A stretch of 64,000 nt of DNA from Capronia americana (GCA_016110215.1 JADWQD010000020.1:310001-374000), one strand, 5' to 3'; shown: positions 13,600-26,730, counted from the stretch's first letter. Notes: generated by a model not told the origin, from the letters alone. Program-made: numbers and translations.

Positions 13600-16500
13600 A
13601 CTTAATATAATTACCTTATAAGTATAGGTCCTTACTTTAGTATAATAACTAAAGATAATAGTTAAGAGTAAGAAGTAGTTAATAAGTATATATAGTATAT
13701 AAGTAGTATAATCCGGGATAATAACTATAACTTTATTTATAATATTTTAAATAACTTAATAAAGTATAGTAAAGATATAAGGGACTTATAAGTATATCTT
13801 ACTTACCCCCTTAAAGAAGGTTTAGAGAGAGGAGAATATAGTAACGCCGCGCTTTATAGATAAATATTTTAATTATAGAAAGATAAGCTATTAAGAGAAG
13901 GACTACTAAATATTACTAAAGCTAAAGAAGATATAAGAAGAGGGCGCTTTATATACTAAGAGTACTAAAAAAGATAAAGCGAAAAAGAAGAGTAAGTTAA
14001 AAAACTAGGATTTAGCTTACTAAGTATTATAGTAACGCTAAGACTAGATAAGAGCTAAATAGTAGTATATAATAAGGGTAAGTAGAAATTACTTACTATA
14101 GAGATTAAGTTAGAGTCCGGAAAAGGTCGGTATATACTTTATACACTACTTAATAGTAATATATAAATAAACTTTATCTCTTAGTTCCTTATTATAGAAA
14201 TAGAAATTAAGCTAACTACTATAAATATCTATATATAAATTATTATAGGCTAATTTATTTAGGTCTATAGATAATATTACCTTAATACTTATATAACTAA
14301 TATATATAGAGTATACGCTAAGTAGTTATATACTTATATTACTATTAATATCCTTATATATAATATAATTTTAGAATACCCTTAGTTAAAAAAGGTGAAT
14401 CTTAATATTAATTAGCGAAATAATATATAGCGGCTATATAAAGAAAGCGAGTTATATATACTTTACCTCTTAGTAACGGAGCTACTTAAAGAAGTAAATA
14501 ATTTACCTATAGAGGTAATTTTAGTAAAGCTAGTAGATATAGAGAGTATACTAAGTAATAATATATTACTTATATATATATCGCTTATAGTAGCTAAAAA
14601 GGTTAAACTTAATTTATAGTTAGTAAAGTATACTAGTATCTTTAATAAATTAAGTAAAGACCTCTTTACTATAGAGATAAAGACTAAATACTTAATTTCT
14701 ATTTAAGAGAGCGAGACTATCCCCTAAGGATCTATATACTCTTTAAGTATAAATAAGCTATAAGTCCTATATAAGTATCTAGAAAATACTCTAAAGAAAG
14801 ATTAAATCTAGTATAGTAAATCTTTAGCCGGTATACTAATCTTATTTATCCCTAAGCCTAATAGTAGCTTATAACTCTATATTAACTATTATAAGTTAAA
14901 TAGGGTAATAAAGAAGAATTAATATCCGCTATCTCTTATTCCGGAGATCTTAGACCGCTTAAGTAGAGTAAAGATCTTTATAAAGCTAGATTTAAGAGAT
15001 ATATACTATTAAATTTATATTATAGAGAAAGACCGCTAAAAGACTATATTTTATATATAATATAGCTACTTTAAGTACTTAGTTATATTATTTAGGCTAA
15101 CTAATACTCTAGTCTCTTTTTAAGAATATATTAATAAAGCTCTAAAGGGATTACTTAATTATATCTATATAGTATATATAGATGATATACTAATCTTTAG
15201 TAAGGATAAGGAAGAGTATAAGAGATATATATTACTTATACTTAAGAGACTAAAGAAGTATAGTCTATATATAAAACTATCTAAATATAGGTTCTTTATA
15301 TATAAGGTTAATTTCCTAGATTACTATATAAAAGTTAATAATATATTAATAAATTCTAATAGGGTTATTATAATTTAAGAGTAGCTAGTCTTAATATTAT
15401 TCTAAGAGATTTAGATATTTCTTAGGTTTATAAACTTTTATTATAGGTTTATCTATTAATACTTATATATAATTACCCCTATTATAAACTTACTTATAGA
15501 GATAGTAAAGAGTAGAAAGACTAGGCCCTTTAAATAAATAATAAAGGCGGACTATATATTTTATATACTTAAAGAGTACTTTTTAACGGCGCCTATACTA
15601 GCCTACTTTAATCTAAAGCGGTAAAGCTATATTAAAGTGGATATATTAGGTAAAGCTATTAGTAATATACTAATATAAGTATATAAGATATAGGGTAGTC
15701 GCACTTAATAAAGACTAATAGCGTTCTTTTTACGGAAGATAACTCCGGCGGAAAGGAATTACTATATAGGTAACGAGGAAATACTTACTATTATATATAT
15801 ATTTAAGAAGTAGCGCTACTACCTTAAGGCGCCTATAATAAATATAATAGTACTTACTAATTATAAGGCGCTATAGAGCTTTATAACTATAAAGGTCTTA
15901 AATTATTAATAGATATACTAAGTAGAGATATTAGCTATATATAACTTTTATATTTAATAGCGATAAGGAAAGAATAACTCTATAGATAGGTTATTTTATT
16001 AGCTAAACTATATAAGTAAAGAAGAGCCCCCTAAAGAGAATATTCTTTAGGCGTTACTAAAGAAGTATATACCGGCTAAGGAGGACTTATACGCGGGATA
16101 TATATAAGACGGCGACTTAATAGTTATTAGAGTTTTAACTTACTTTAGGGTTTAGAATAATAGGAGTTTTATTAATAGTATATATAATATTATTATATTA
16201 CTAACTCCTAAGGAGAAAGCCGCGATATAACTATATATAGAGAAGTAAGAATAGGAGAGTATAGCGCTATATTATAACTTACTTACTATACGCCTATAAG
16301 AACTTTAAGTACTAAATAAATAGTATAAGGAGGTGTAGTAGAAAAGTACTCTAGACGGCTAAATTATAGTCGGTATATATAAAGACTAGTAGTTAATAGA
16401 TAGTAATAGTATCGCGCGTTATAATAAAGTTATATATATACTATATAATTCTACTACCTAAAGAGAAATATTATAAGTAAACTATAATAATCCCTAAGAA

Positions 16501-17830
16501 GAAAGTTATTTTAGGCGACGCCGAATAACTAATACTATTATATAATATTACTAGTAGCTATAGGTTAAAAGTAATATATATAATTATATTAACTTATATA
16601 ATATTTATTAATAAATAAAAATACTAAGATATAAACTTTATAGGAAACTTAAGCCTTTACTATAGCCTAAAGGGCCCTAGTAAAATATCTTAATAAATTT
16701 TATAGTAAGCTTATTATTATTAATATATATAAGAGTTATATATAACTTAATATTAGTAATTATTAATTAATTCTTAAAGATAATAGTGTTAATACTATAT
16801 AGAAGTATAATAAATATATATATTATAGACGAGATTATTCTTAAGAAGATTATAGTAAAGTATAAAGTATTAGTATTAATTATAAGTAATTAAGAGTCGG
16901 TCTTTATATCTATTTACTAAGATATACTATACTCTTATCTTATAACTTATAGACTCTTCTTAACCGCCTTTTATCCTTAGATAAATAGCTAAATAAAATA
17001 AATAAATTAGACCCTAGAGTACTATCTTAGATACTATATTAATTATTAATAGTCTAATTAAGCTATACTACTTATAAGTGTTAAGTATATTATAAATAAC
17101 TAGGCTAATATTATAATAGGCGAGATACTCTTTATATAAATATACTATTTTATATTATTAATAAATATTAATATTATAAGAGCACTAAATATAAATCTAT
17201 AAGGAAATACTCTAGTAGCTAAAAGAGCTTCTATATTTATAGATATAGTGTAAGTAGTATATAAGGCGTATAAGACTACTATTTAATAAATTATAAAGAT
17301 AGTAGAGTACTATAATAAGAAACGCACCTCTATATAGTTTAATATTAGAGACTAAGTCCTACTTATAGTAAGGAATATTTATATACTATATATAAGTAAA
17401 AAACTAGCTAATTAATTTCTAGGTCCCTTTAAAGTAGTTAAATAGTTTAGGTTAAACGCTTATTAACTAAACCTTCTAATAAAGTATAGTTAACTTTACT
17501 ATATCTTCTATATATCTTTACTATAAGTATATTATATATAACTTAAAGTTAAGCCGCCTATATCTATAGATATTAATAGGGGAGAGGAGTAAGAAATTAT
17601 AGAGGTCCTAGATAAAAGATATATATAAGAAGGGGAGATCTTCTTCTATATATAGTAAAAGGGATTCTTAGAGGCTAATAACTTATAGAAACCTAAGGTA
17701 AATATACTATATATATATAAGGTGATTAATATATTTAGGAAGGGAAAGAAGTAAGCTTAATATATTATATTTAAGTCGCGCTATAACTAATATACTAAGT
17801 ATATATAAATTAACCTCCTACTACTTAGTA
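13600..17830 (+). mobile_element. Ty3/gypsy chromovirus relic with chromodomain (RIP-destroyed)
   Basis: Plus-strand translation through stops shows pol order PR-RT-RNaseH-INT-chromodomain. The protease end (EYPxLKKVNLNIN) is at 14.37-14.41 kb. RT carries IFIKLDLRD at about 14.97-15.0 kb and the catalytic box YIDDILIFSKD from about 15,175. The RNase H/tether region is at 15.6-15.96 kb, and integrase at 16.5-17.35 kb is recognisable by the TAFYPxIN...TLEYYLRYYINY block. The chromodomain at about 17.60-17.70 kb reads EGEIFFYI..KGFLEANN (consensus RGRLQYLVKWKGFPEADN). Only a short gag remnant precedes the protease, so the 5' part is missing or displaced by the adjoining LINE. I could not identify a matching LTR pair. 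Confidence 0.8.
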
Positions 17831-17839
17831 AGGTTATCT

Positions 17840-18105
17840 ATATTATCCCGCTATATAACTTATAAGGAGATTATATATAGGTCCGCTATAGTTAAACCCC
17901 TACCTAGAATTAGTCTTTATATTATCTCGCTATATAACTTATAAGGAGTATATATATAAGTCCGCTATAGTAAACTTAGCCTTACTAAAAAAGAAAATAT
18001 CTATTACTTATTAAGGGGCGCCTATACTATCTTACTATATAACTTATAAGTAAGTATATATATAAGTCCGCTATAGTTAAACCCCCTAGCGCACTAAGCT
18101 ATAAG
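17840..18105 (+). repeat. Three-copy direct repeat after the chromovirus
   Basis: A unit containing CTATATAACTTATAAGGAG and then TCCGCTATAGT recurs at 17851, 17930 and 18035 (spacing 79 and 105 bp). It lies just after the chromodomain relic, so it may be part of a decayed 3' LTR or an internal minisatellite. I found no partner copy upstream of the element, so the LTR idea is unproven. Confidence 0.55.
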
Positions 18106-19003
18106 CGACTTATATATAATAAGTATACGGCCTAAGGGCGATATTTATTTATATCTCTACTAACTATCTATATATAGATAGGTATAACTACTTATTAAAG
18201 GTCTCACCTAATAAGGGTTCCTTATTAGCTTATAAAGGCGGGGTAAGACTACTTTAGAGGACTATTAGTATATAACTTATATAAGAAGAGAAGAGAATAT
18301 TTATATAAGTATAAAGAGTCTCCGCTATATTATATATAGCTTTAAGTATATACCTAATAAGTATAAGAAGCTATAGGATAACTATATCCCCGCTAAGAGA
18401 AGTAGTAGAGGCGCGGTTATAATCGTCGCGAGCGCGAATATTAAAGACTAGGCGGGCGGTATTAATATTGGTCGACTATATTTAATTTAATAGTATCTCT
18501 ACTATCTCCTCTACCTCTACTTTAGTTAGTATATTATTATCGCTATTAACTAGTAGCTAGTTTATATTAATTAACTACCGCGCTATAGACGCTAGAGTAG
18601 TAGGTATCTAGTTTATTATTAGTATATAACTTATATAAGAGGAGGATGTAAGTAATATATAGGAATATAGCTATTTAGACTAGTATAATTCCTATAGATA
18701 CACTAGCTATATTATATAGCACCCGCCTTCTTATTATATATAAGCTTACTATCCGCGCTATCGCCCGCGGCCTATAGCGACTATAGGTAGCGATAGTATA
18801 GAAGCTCGGTGGCCTTCTTCTTAGCCTTCTTCTTATTCTTAAGCGGGGGAGTAGAGGCGGCCTTTAAGTATATAAGTTAGCTACTATACTTATATAATAA
18901 GGAAAGGACTAGAATATACTTTACTTCTTACCGCTATTACTACTAGGAGGTCTCTTACCCCTACCTCCGCCGGAGGCCGCGGCCTAGCCGGAGGTGTACT
19001 AGT

Positions 19004-19063
19004 CGGGGGCGGGGGCGGGGGCGGTAGGGGCGGGAGGGGCGGGGGGAGTAGGGGCCAAGAGTG
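19004..19063 (+). other. G-rich island with G-quadruplex-forming potential
   Basis: Six or more G-runs of 3-6 bases are separated by one to four bases within 60 bp, in the middle of the AT-rich block. The run sequence matches the classical G3+N1-7 quadruplex pattern many times over. It contains no CpA or TpG, which would make it immune to RIP. The flanks (18.40-18.50 and 18.72-19.08 kb) are also GC-richer than the rest of the block and rich in CpG. Confidence 0.75.
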
Positions 19064-19320
19064 TAGGAGGAACTTAAACTTTAATAGTTAATACTATTAT
19101 AATTAATATATAATAAGTATAAAGGGCGCGCTATATTTACTAATAAAAAGATTAAAAGAAGCTTTATAAAAGCGGAGAACGCTAGTTATATATTAGTAAG
19201 GCGCGCCTCGCTATAGAGTCGCGTTATATATATAGAATAGGGTAGTATAATTAACGCTTACTATAATAATAGTTAGTAATTATATACTAGATATAACTTA
19301 TATAGTATAAGTATTTATAA

Positions 19321-19371
19321 GTTACTATTATTACTATTATTACTATTATTATTACTATTACTATTACTATC
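19321..19371. repeat. TTACTA/ATT microsatellite
   Basis: A run of ACTATT and ATT trinucleotide-type units spans about 50 bp and is followed by A-runs and a GAA-rich tract (19374-19410). Confidence 0.75.
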
Positions 19372-19899
19372 TTAAAAAAAATAAAAAAAAAGAAGAAGAA
19401 GATAAAGAAGTATATAAAGAATAGTAAATATTAATATCTAGTGTAGACTAGTAGTGAAGTATAATACTTAATAAGGGGCTTAGTATAGTAATAGTAATAA
19501 TAGTGTATTTACTATTAATAAATATATTTATTATTAATAGCGATACCGCGGGTATATAGTAAGGCTATATATATAAGGCTATAGCTAAAGAAGTTATAGT
19601 ACTTTAGTTGAAGTACTATACTCTAATTTTAATCCTAGAGCCTAGTCTATACTATTAGCTATTATAATACGCCTTATATATAACTATAACGCTTCTTAAG
19701 GACGAGAAGCCCTAGGGAGGGGGGATAGTTATTAGGAACGCTAAGGTATTAAGGCTTATAGATAGATAAGTAGATACTTATATAAGAGAAGTATACTTCT
19801 CTTATACTTTAAGTCCTATAGTGACTAAATATCTAGAGTAACTTAATACTTAAACACTACTTCTATTAATATACTCTACCTATCTCTATAGGCTATCCC

Positions 19900-22800
19900 T
19901 AATAATATATTAGGCTATATAGCGCGAGCCCGAATAATAGCTTTATTATAATCCGCCTAGAATACCTAAAGTTTACCTTATAGATATAGTTTAGCGTCGC
20001 CTTACCGGTTTAGGAAGCGGTTATTAATAGGGTATAGGAGAATCTAGTTTATTATATATAGATATTTAATAAACTACTTAGTCTACTTAATTATAGATAT
20101 AGAGCTTAATATCTTCTTAATAATCTTATATATATTATAAAAGATAAGGAAATAAGATTTAAAGTATATATAGATAAGGATACTTTTATAGTTAAGGAAG
20201 AGGGCCTATTTTAGCTAATCTTATTATAAATTAGTAGCTTAACTATTATACTTAATTTAAATTTCTTCCCTCCCTTAAATAAGTATACCGCTTAAATTAG
20301 TATAGTATAGCGTTATATTTTTTTATTAATATACTTTAATATACTTCTTCTTAATATTTATTATAATATAGTTAAAGACTTTCTTTTAAAACTATAATAT
20401 ATAAATCTAGTTAAATATAGTGAAGATCTAGTCTTAATAGAGTTAGAAGCGACTATATTATAAGAGAAGCTTATTATATATCTTAATTTAATAGAAGAAG
20501 TTATATATTAATTTAATATAGTAGATAAATTAAGTTACTTAACTTTTAAATTATAGATAATAAAAAAGTAAAATATTTATAAGCTTAAGCTTAAAGAGTA
20601 GCTTTACTTAGTTAAATTTATTTATAAACTAGGAGAAGCCGCTATATTATATAGATAGTAAAAAGCTAAACTCTTCTTATAGCTTAAGGGTATAACTTTC
20701 TATATTAAGTAGAGGTTAATAGTAATTAATCTAATAGCGATATATATCTTAAGGGTTAGTAATATTAAGAAAAATAATAATAGTATAGAAGAATATAGCG
20801 GTTATATAGATCTATTCTTAAGTAATAAGTTATTAATTACTAATCTAAAAGAAGATAAAAAAGATACTAAATACTAATTAATTAATATTTTAAACAATCT
20901 AGCGAAGAAAGATAGGTATATTAAGGTAAAGAAATAAGTTAACCTTAGGCCGGTTAAGGCGGACTATATATATTATCTTTAGTAAATAATATTTAGGAGA
21001 ATTATTAAGATACTTATTCTCTTTAGCCGCCCTATTTTATATAAATTATTCTATAATATTAATAAAATAGCTAGTCCGCTAGAATAAGTCTTTATAAGTA
21101 TAGAACTTAATATAAAAGGCGCTAGACTTATCTTAGGCGGTATTAGCGGTTTTAAAGATATAATAGAGAAGATAAAGAAATATATTAATAAGTAATTTAG
21201 ATTTAGTAATATATTTATTATTAATAACTATATAGATAATATATTAAAGAAGATAAAGTTTATTAAGGTTTAGGCCTAGATTATTAATAATATAGTTAAA
21301 TATAAGGTAGAAGTCGCTTATAGCTTAAAAATTCTTAACTATATTATAGAACTAAGTATATTAAAGGCCTATATTAGTATAGCGGAAACCCTTTAGTAGC
21401 TCTAATATTATAGAGCTTATACTATAAAGAAAGTATAAGGGGTATTTATACCGGGTTTAGTTCTATAGATAATTATTATCCGCCGACGGGAGAATACTTA
21501 TAATTCTCTTATAGAGCTAGTAGAGATATATTATTAACTAAAGAGGGGTATAACTAGAGGTAATATCCGCCTCTATAAGAGACTAGAGATTACCCTAAGA
21601 AAAGCTAAAGTCGACTATTATAAAATACTTATATACCTTATTAATATTTTAGATAATAGTATAATTTATCTTTTAAAGTATACTACTCTAAAGTAGGTCG
21701 ACTATAGAGGCCTTAATACTATAAGCGTTAATTAATAGAATAAATTCTTTAAATAGCTAATAGTAAGGAGTATATTAAATATTAATTAATATTTATTATT
21801 AAAGATATTTTAAGTACTTTATTTAGATAAGATATAATAGTATTTATTATTAACCTTTACTAAATACTAAAATATTATTAACCGCTTTTATAATAGCTAA
21901 TAATTTAACTACTTAGTAGTTAGCTAATATAAATATAGTTAATATACTTAGGAGGGTATAATAAACGGTGAAAAGTAGAATAAGATTAATCTACTCTATA
22001 AAGATCTTATTTAAAAGTTTTAATATCTACTAGTATTAACGGACGATATAAGGAAGAAGAAGAATAAGCTCTAGGTTATTATTTACTATATATTAACTAA
22101 GTATAATTATAAATATAAGGTAGATTAGTAATTAATCCTCTTTTTATACTATTTTATTATTATTATAGTAGTAAATAGGAAAGATATTAAGATAGAGGCT
22201 AGAGATAATAAATAATATAGGTCACTAAATAAATAGGATTTTTATACTTATATATAATATAGTAGGCGACCTTATAATTATAATATAGTTATTAATATTA
22301 TAATATATCTTAAATATTATACTATTTATCTCCTAATTATAACTTATATTTAGAAAAGGTTATATATAGATTTTATTCTCTATAATTAAGAGGCTAATAT
22401 AGATAAGCTAATATATCTTAAGTATTATTACTAGTAAATAATAGCCTTAAGTTAATATATATAAATTTAGAATATTTAGGATAATAGACTTATACTATAC
22501 TAAGAACTTATTTAAGAAGATTACTACTCGGTTAGAAGGGTAGTAAAACTATTAACTATAAAAGTAAGGACCTATAACTAAATAAAGAATCTCCTATCTC
22601 TAGTTACTAGAGATATAAATATATAGAATAAGGCTATAAAGGATAAAGAGGTATTAAGTAAGGGTAGTAACTAAAGTTATTATATTATTCTAATTTAGTA
22701 CTTATATAAATAATCTATTCCGCCGACTATAATTTTATTAAGGCGCGAAGTATAGAGATACTATATTATTATTAAGATCTTAGTTTATATTTAGTAAAGA

Positions 22801-22900
22801 TAGAGGTAGAGTAAGCTATATAGGCGGTGATATAGATACTATACGCCGACTTATTAGGCGACTACTTATTAAGCTTAGTGCGGCGCCGGATAAGATAGAT
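19900..22900 (+). mobile_element. Unclassified coding relic inside the RIP block
   Basis: The plus strand reads as long stretches of amino-acid-like sequence broken by TAG/TAA at former CAG/CAA/CGA-like positions, for example around 20.15-20.9, 21.5-21.8 and 22.0-22.7 kb. Basic and Leu-rich segments alternate as in a real protein. I see no reverse-transcriptase, integrase or DDE signature, so the family is unknown. It may be a gag-like, Helitron-like or other mobile-element gene, or a duplicated host gene that was RIPed. Confidence 0.35.
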
Positions 22901-23266
22901 ATTAGGATAAAGCTTAAGTAAATTATAAAACTAGCGGGAGAAGATTATTTAGGAAGATTAATACTTAAGCTATAAGCTAATAGTATAGAGGAAGATAATA
23001 GTATACTATATTATTTATAGCGGAGAGGGTTAAGAGTACTAGGTAGCTATAGATCTAGGCTTTTATAAGTACTTCCTTAACCTCTATATAGGCGAGAAGA
23101 TTTATATAAATTATATAAATTATATAGTATATATATATAGAGAGAAGGCCTATTAACTATATTCTATTCTCTAAGTATAAGCCGTTAAAGGGCGTCTATA
23201 ATAGATATTAAATATTTAGTTCTAGCCGATAAAAGGGCGGCTATAAGATAAAGATATATTAGTAGA

Positions 23267-23437
23267 GATAAAGATATAAAAGTATATCTATCTTTAAATA
23301 ATATAGTTATATTATAGTATTTAGATAAAGATATAAAAGTATTTCTATCTTTAGGTGATATAGTAATATTATATTATTTAGATGATAATATAAATATATT
23401 ATTATTATTTAATTACTTAAGTATAATAGTAGTACTA
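23267..23437. repeat. 57-bp tandem repeat
   Basis: A unit beginning GATAAAGATATAAAAGTAT starts at 23267 and again at 23324. A decayed third copy starts at 23381 (GATGATAATATAAATAT). Spacing is exactly 57 bp both times. Confidence 0.7.
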
Positions 23438-24029
23438 TAGTAGTTTATATTATTTAAGTTATTTAATAATAGTTAAGTAGCTATTATAATATTTTTACTA
23501 GTTATACTACCCTTAATAATACTAGATATATACTTCTTTACTAGGGGAGGTTAGCTACTAAGTATAAGAGAGTTATTATCTAGCGGAAGAGCCTCTATAA
23601 ACTAGTCTATAAGATTAACTAGCTAGAGGCTAAATATCGTCTTACTAAGGGCGAGTTACTCTTAATAGGGTACTTAGTTTATACCGCTATATATATACTC
23701 TTAGCTCTTCTTTTTAGATAATATAATATAAGTATAAGCTTCTTCTTTAGAATACTTCTTAGGATAATTATATAGAGCTATAGTAGGTTATACTAGTATT
23801 AAATCCTTAAATTTTTAAATATTTAATACTATACTATAGTTAGTATTATATAATAATTAGTATAATAAAAGAATAAATAAGGAAAGACTAAATAAATACT
23901 TAGTATAGTATAAAGAGTAAAGTAAAGATATAAATAGCGGCCTTCTTCTATAGTAATATTAACTATAATATAAATCTTTATATTATATTTAAGCGATATA
24001 ATTATATTATATCTTATTATTAAAATAGA

Positions 24030-25165
24030 TTTTGATACTATATACTTAGTAATAAGCGATAAAAGAAGGTAGAGGCCTATTAAGACGCTATAAAGGTAGA
24101 GATAGAGGCCTATCGAGACGCTATAAAGGTAAAGATAGTAGCTTAAATAGTACTATATATTTAGTAATAAGCGGTGAAAGAAGGTAAAGATATATTAGGG
24201 CGCTATAAAGATAAAGGTAAAGATAGTAGCTTAAATTATTATTAAGATAGATTTTAGTACTATATACTTAGTAATAAGCGGTAAAAGAAAGTAAAGATTT
24301 ATTAGGACGCTATAAAGATAAAGGCCTATTATAACGCTATAAAGGTAAAGACCTATTAAGACGCTATAAAGATAAAGGTAGTAACTTAAATTATTATTAG
24401 GGTGGGTTTTAGTACTATATACTTAGTAATAAGCGGTAAAAGAAGGTAGAGGCCTATTAGGACGCTATAAAGATAAAGATAGTAGCTTAAATTATTATTA
24501 AGGTAGATTTTAATACTATATACTTAGATAACTAATAAGCGGTAAAAGAAGATAAAGACTTATTAAGACGCTATAAAGGTAAAGATAGTAGTAATAGCTT
24601 AAATTATTATTAAGGTAGATTTTAATACTATATACTTAGGTAATTAATAAGCGATAAAAGAAGATAAAGACTTATTAAGACGCTATAAAGATAAAGACCT
24701 ATTAGAATAATATAAAGATAAAGATAGTAGCTTAAATTATTATTAAGGTAAATTCTAATACTATATACTTAGATAACTAATAAGCGGTAAAAGAAGGTAA
24801 AGGCCTATTAGAAAGCTATAAAGATAAAGATAGTAGCTTAAATTATTATTAAGGTAGATTTCGGTACTATATACTTAGGTAACTAATAAGCGGTGAAAGA
24901 AGGTAGAGACTTATTAAGACGCTATAAAGATAAAGGCCTATCGGGACGCTATAAAAATAAAGATAGTAGTAGTAGCTTAAATTATTATTAAGGTAGATTT
25001 TAGTACTATATACTTAGTAATAAGCGGTGAAAGAAAGTAAAGGCCTATTAGGACGCTATAAAGATAAAGATATATTAAGACGCTATAAAGATAAAGATAG
25101 TAGCTTAAATCGTTATTAGGGCGGATTCCGATACTATATACTTAGGTAACTAGTAGCGTTATAAA
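24030..25165. repeat. Ten-copy minisatellite array, about 100-155 bp per unit
   Basis: The marker ACTATATACTTAG recurs ten times, near 24040, 24150, 24257, 24412, 24512, 24626, 24757, 24863, 25003 and 25130. Each is followed by AATAAGCGGTGAAAGAAGGT-like sequence and a variable number of subunits of the form GACGCTATAAAGATAAAGGCCTATTAG. Unit length varies because the subunit count varies. The array ends at about 25160, where a different repeat begins. RIP has hit it (few CpA/TpG), but several GCGGTGAAAG copies survive, all GTG/CAC. Confidence 0.85.
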
Positions 25166-25171
25166 GTAGTA

Positions 25172-25385
25172 AAGATAAATTAAAAGAGGAAAGATAGGAG
25201 ATAAATACTTAGTAAGGCTAGATAATAAAGATAAATTAAAAGAGGAAAGATAGTAAAGAGTACTTAGTAAAGGTATAGTAGTAAAGATAAATTAAAAAAG
25301 AAAAGATAGTAGATAGATATAGAGTATAGACCCTATAAAAATAAATTAAAAAAGGAAAGATATAATATTACTAAGAGTATAAATT
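25172..25385. repeat. 56-bp tandem repeat next to the minisatellite
   Basis: The core AAGATAAATTAAAAGAGGAAAGATAG recurs from 25172, 25228, 25284 and about 25338 (spacing 56, 56 and 54 bp), with increasing divergence to the right. Confidence 0.7.
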
Positions 25386-26730
25386 AACTACTTTAAAACT
25401 ATAAAACCTTAATAGTAAGGTGTTTTAGCTATACTATACTCTATTAGAGATAGTATTAGTTAGGTAATTAGCTCTAGAAGTAGTAGAATAGTACTTAAAA
25501 TATATTTATTATTTTAAATCTTAAAAATATAGTTAGTAAGACTACTCTAATCTAAACTTTATCTTAATATAATAGTCCTTATAACTATTTATATAGATAA
25601 TAGCTATTTATCCCCTTTTATTATTTACTAAATACTTATAATAAATCTTTAAGATAGCTAGTTAAATAATTTTAATATTAAGAAAAATAAAGCCTTTTTT
25701 ATATTCTCTCTAGTAGATTAAATAAATAATAAAGTTAAGTATATATAGTTAAGTATTATATTTAACTAATTTACTAAGCTAAAAGTATAAAATAAATATA
25801 ATTATTATCTTCTCTTTTTAGATAGATATAGTAGTTATATTAATATAAAGTTTTTAACTTAGTATAAATAGTATAGAGTATTTATTATAGTATACTCTTT
25901 ATATTTAATATATCGCCTTTAGCTACTTAATATTAGTTTATTTAGCCCTTTAATAAACTACTACTCTTAAGAACTTAATATTTAGATTTATAAAATATAA
26001 GACTTATACTATATTAGTAAGAGAGAGTTCTTTAGCCTATTTAAGACCGCTTAATATTATATAATAATCTATATTAATATATTAAATAGCTAGAAGAAGA
26101 TAAAATTATAGCTATTTAATCTAGAATAAATATACTAGTAAATATAGTAAAGATAAAGAGCCTCTAGCTATTTAATAGCCTTCTCTCTCTTTATAGATAA
26201 TATATAGTAAGTATAAAGCTTATTTAAATAATTAGTAGGTCTATAGCCTAATCTAGAGATATAAAAGCTTTAAGGCTTACTTAAGAAGCTATTAATATAA
26301 ATATAGCTTCTAAAGACCGAAAATAAAGGCTTATAATATACTATATATATAGAAAAGAGGTAGAGATAGCGCGGGAAGCCTTTATTTTATAATCTTAATA
26401 AGATTAATAAAGATAAGGTAATATTCTTTAGTCTAGCTAAAATTTAGTCCGCCTAATAGTAACTTTAAGACTAATAAGACTAAAAAGACTAAAAGTAGGT
26501 ATAGAAGGCCGAGCTTAAGCGCTAATAATAGCTTTAGAAGGAAGAGAACTAGCGGTTAGTATTATAAAGACGATAATAGAGAGACTAGTAGCGCCTTAAA
26601 AGGTAGGCTTAAAAGTATAAGATAATATATACTAAATAAGCTAACTAGCAGCTTTAAGAAGGCCTTAATTACTAAGATAGTATACTAATAGTATCGACTA
26701 TTATACTAGCGTACTAATAATAGCTTATTA

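Larger units (their letters stand above)
6200..26730. repeat. RIP-mutated AT-rich heterochromatin-like block with transposon relics
   Basis: About 20.5 kb has very low GC and no open frame of useful length on either strand. CpA and TpG are nearly absent: by eye I count about 50 in 20 kb, while CpG, CpC and CpT persist. This is the expected end product of RIP, which converts CpA to TpA in repeated DNA of Pezizomycotina before meiosis. The left edge is sharp (about 6.16-6.3 kb) and the right edge is near 26.72 kb, where TCAATACCGACAGCG restores normal dinucleotides. Relic elements inside it are listed separately. The rest (about 6.7-9.3 and 22.9-24 kb) shows nothing I can name. A pericentric or silent heterochromatin role is inference. 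Confidence 0.9.

Noticed and set aside
18130..18700. Possible LTR with TATATAACTTATATAAGA at about 18,272 and 18,629
   Set aside because: The two copies are short, and no matching copy lies upstream of the chromovirus, so I could not define an LTR pair.
24030..25165. CRISPR-like spacing of repeats
   Set aside because: Units vary in length, spacers are themselves repeated subunits, and the genome is fungal; this is a minisatellite.
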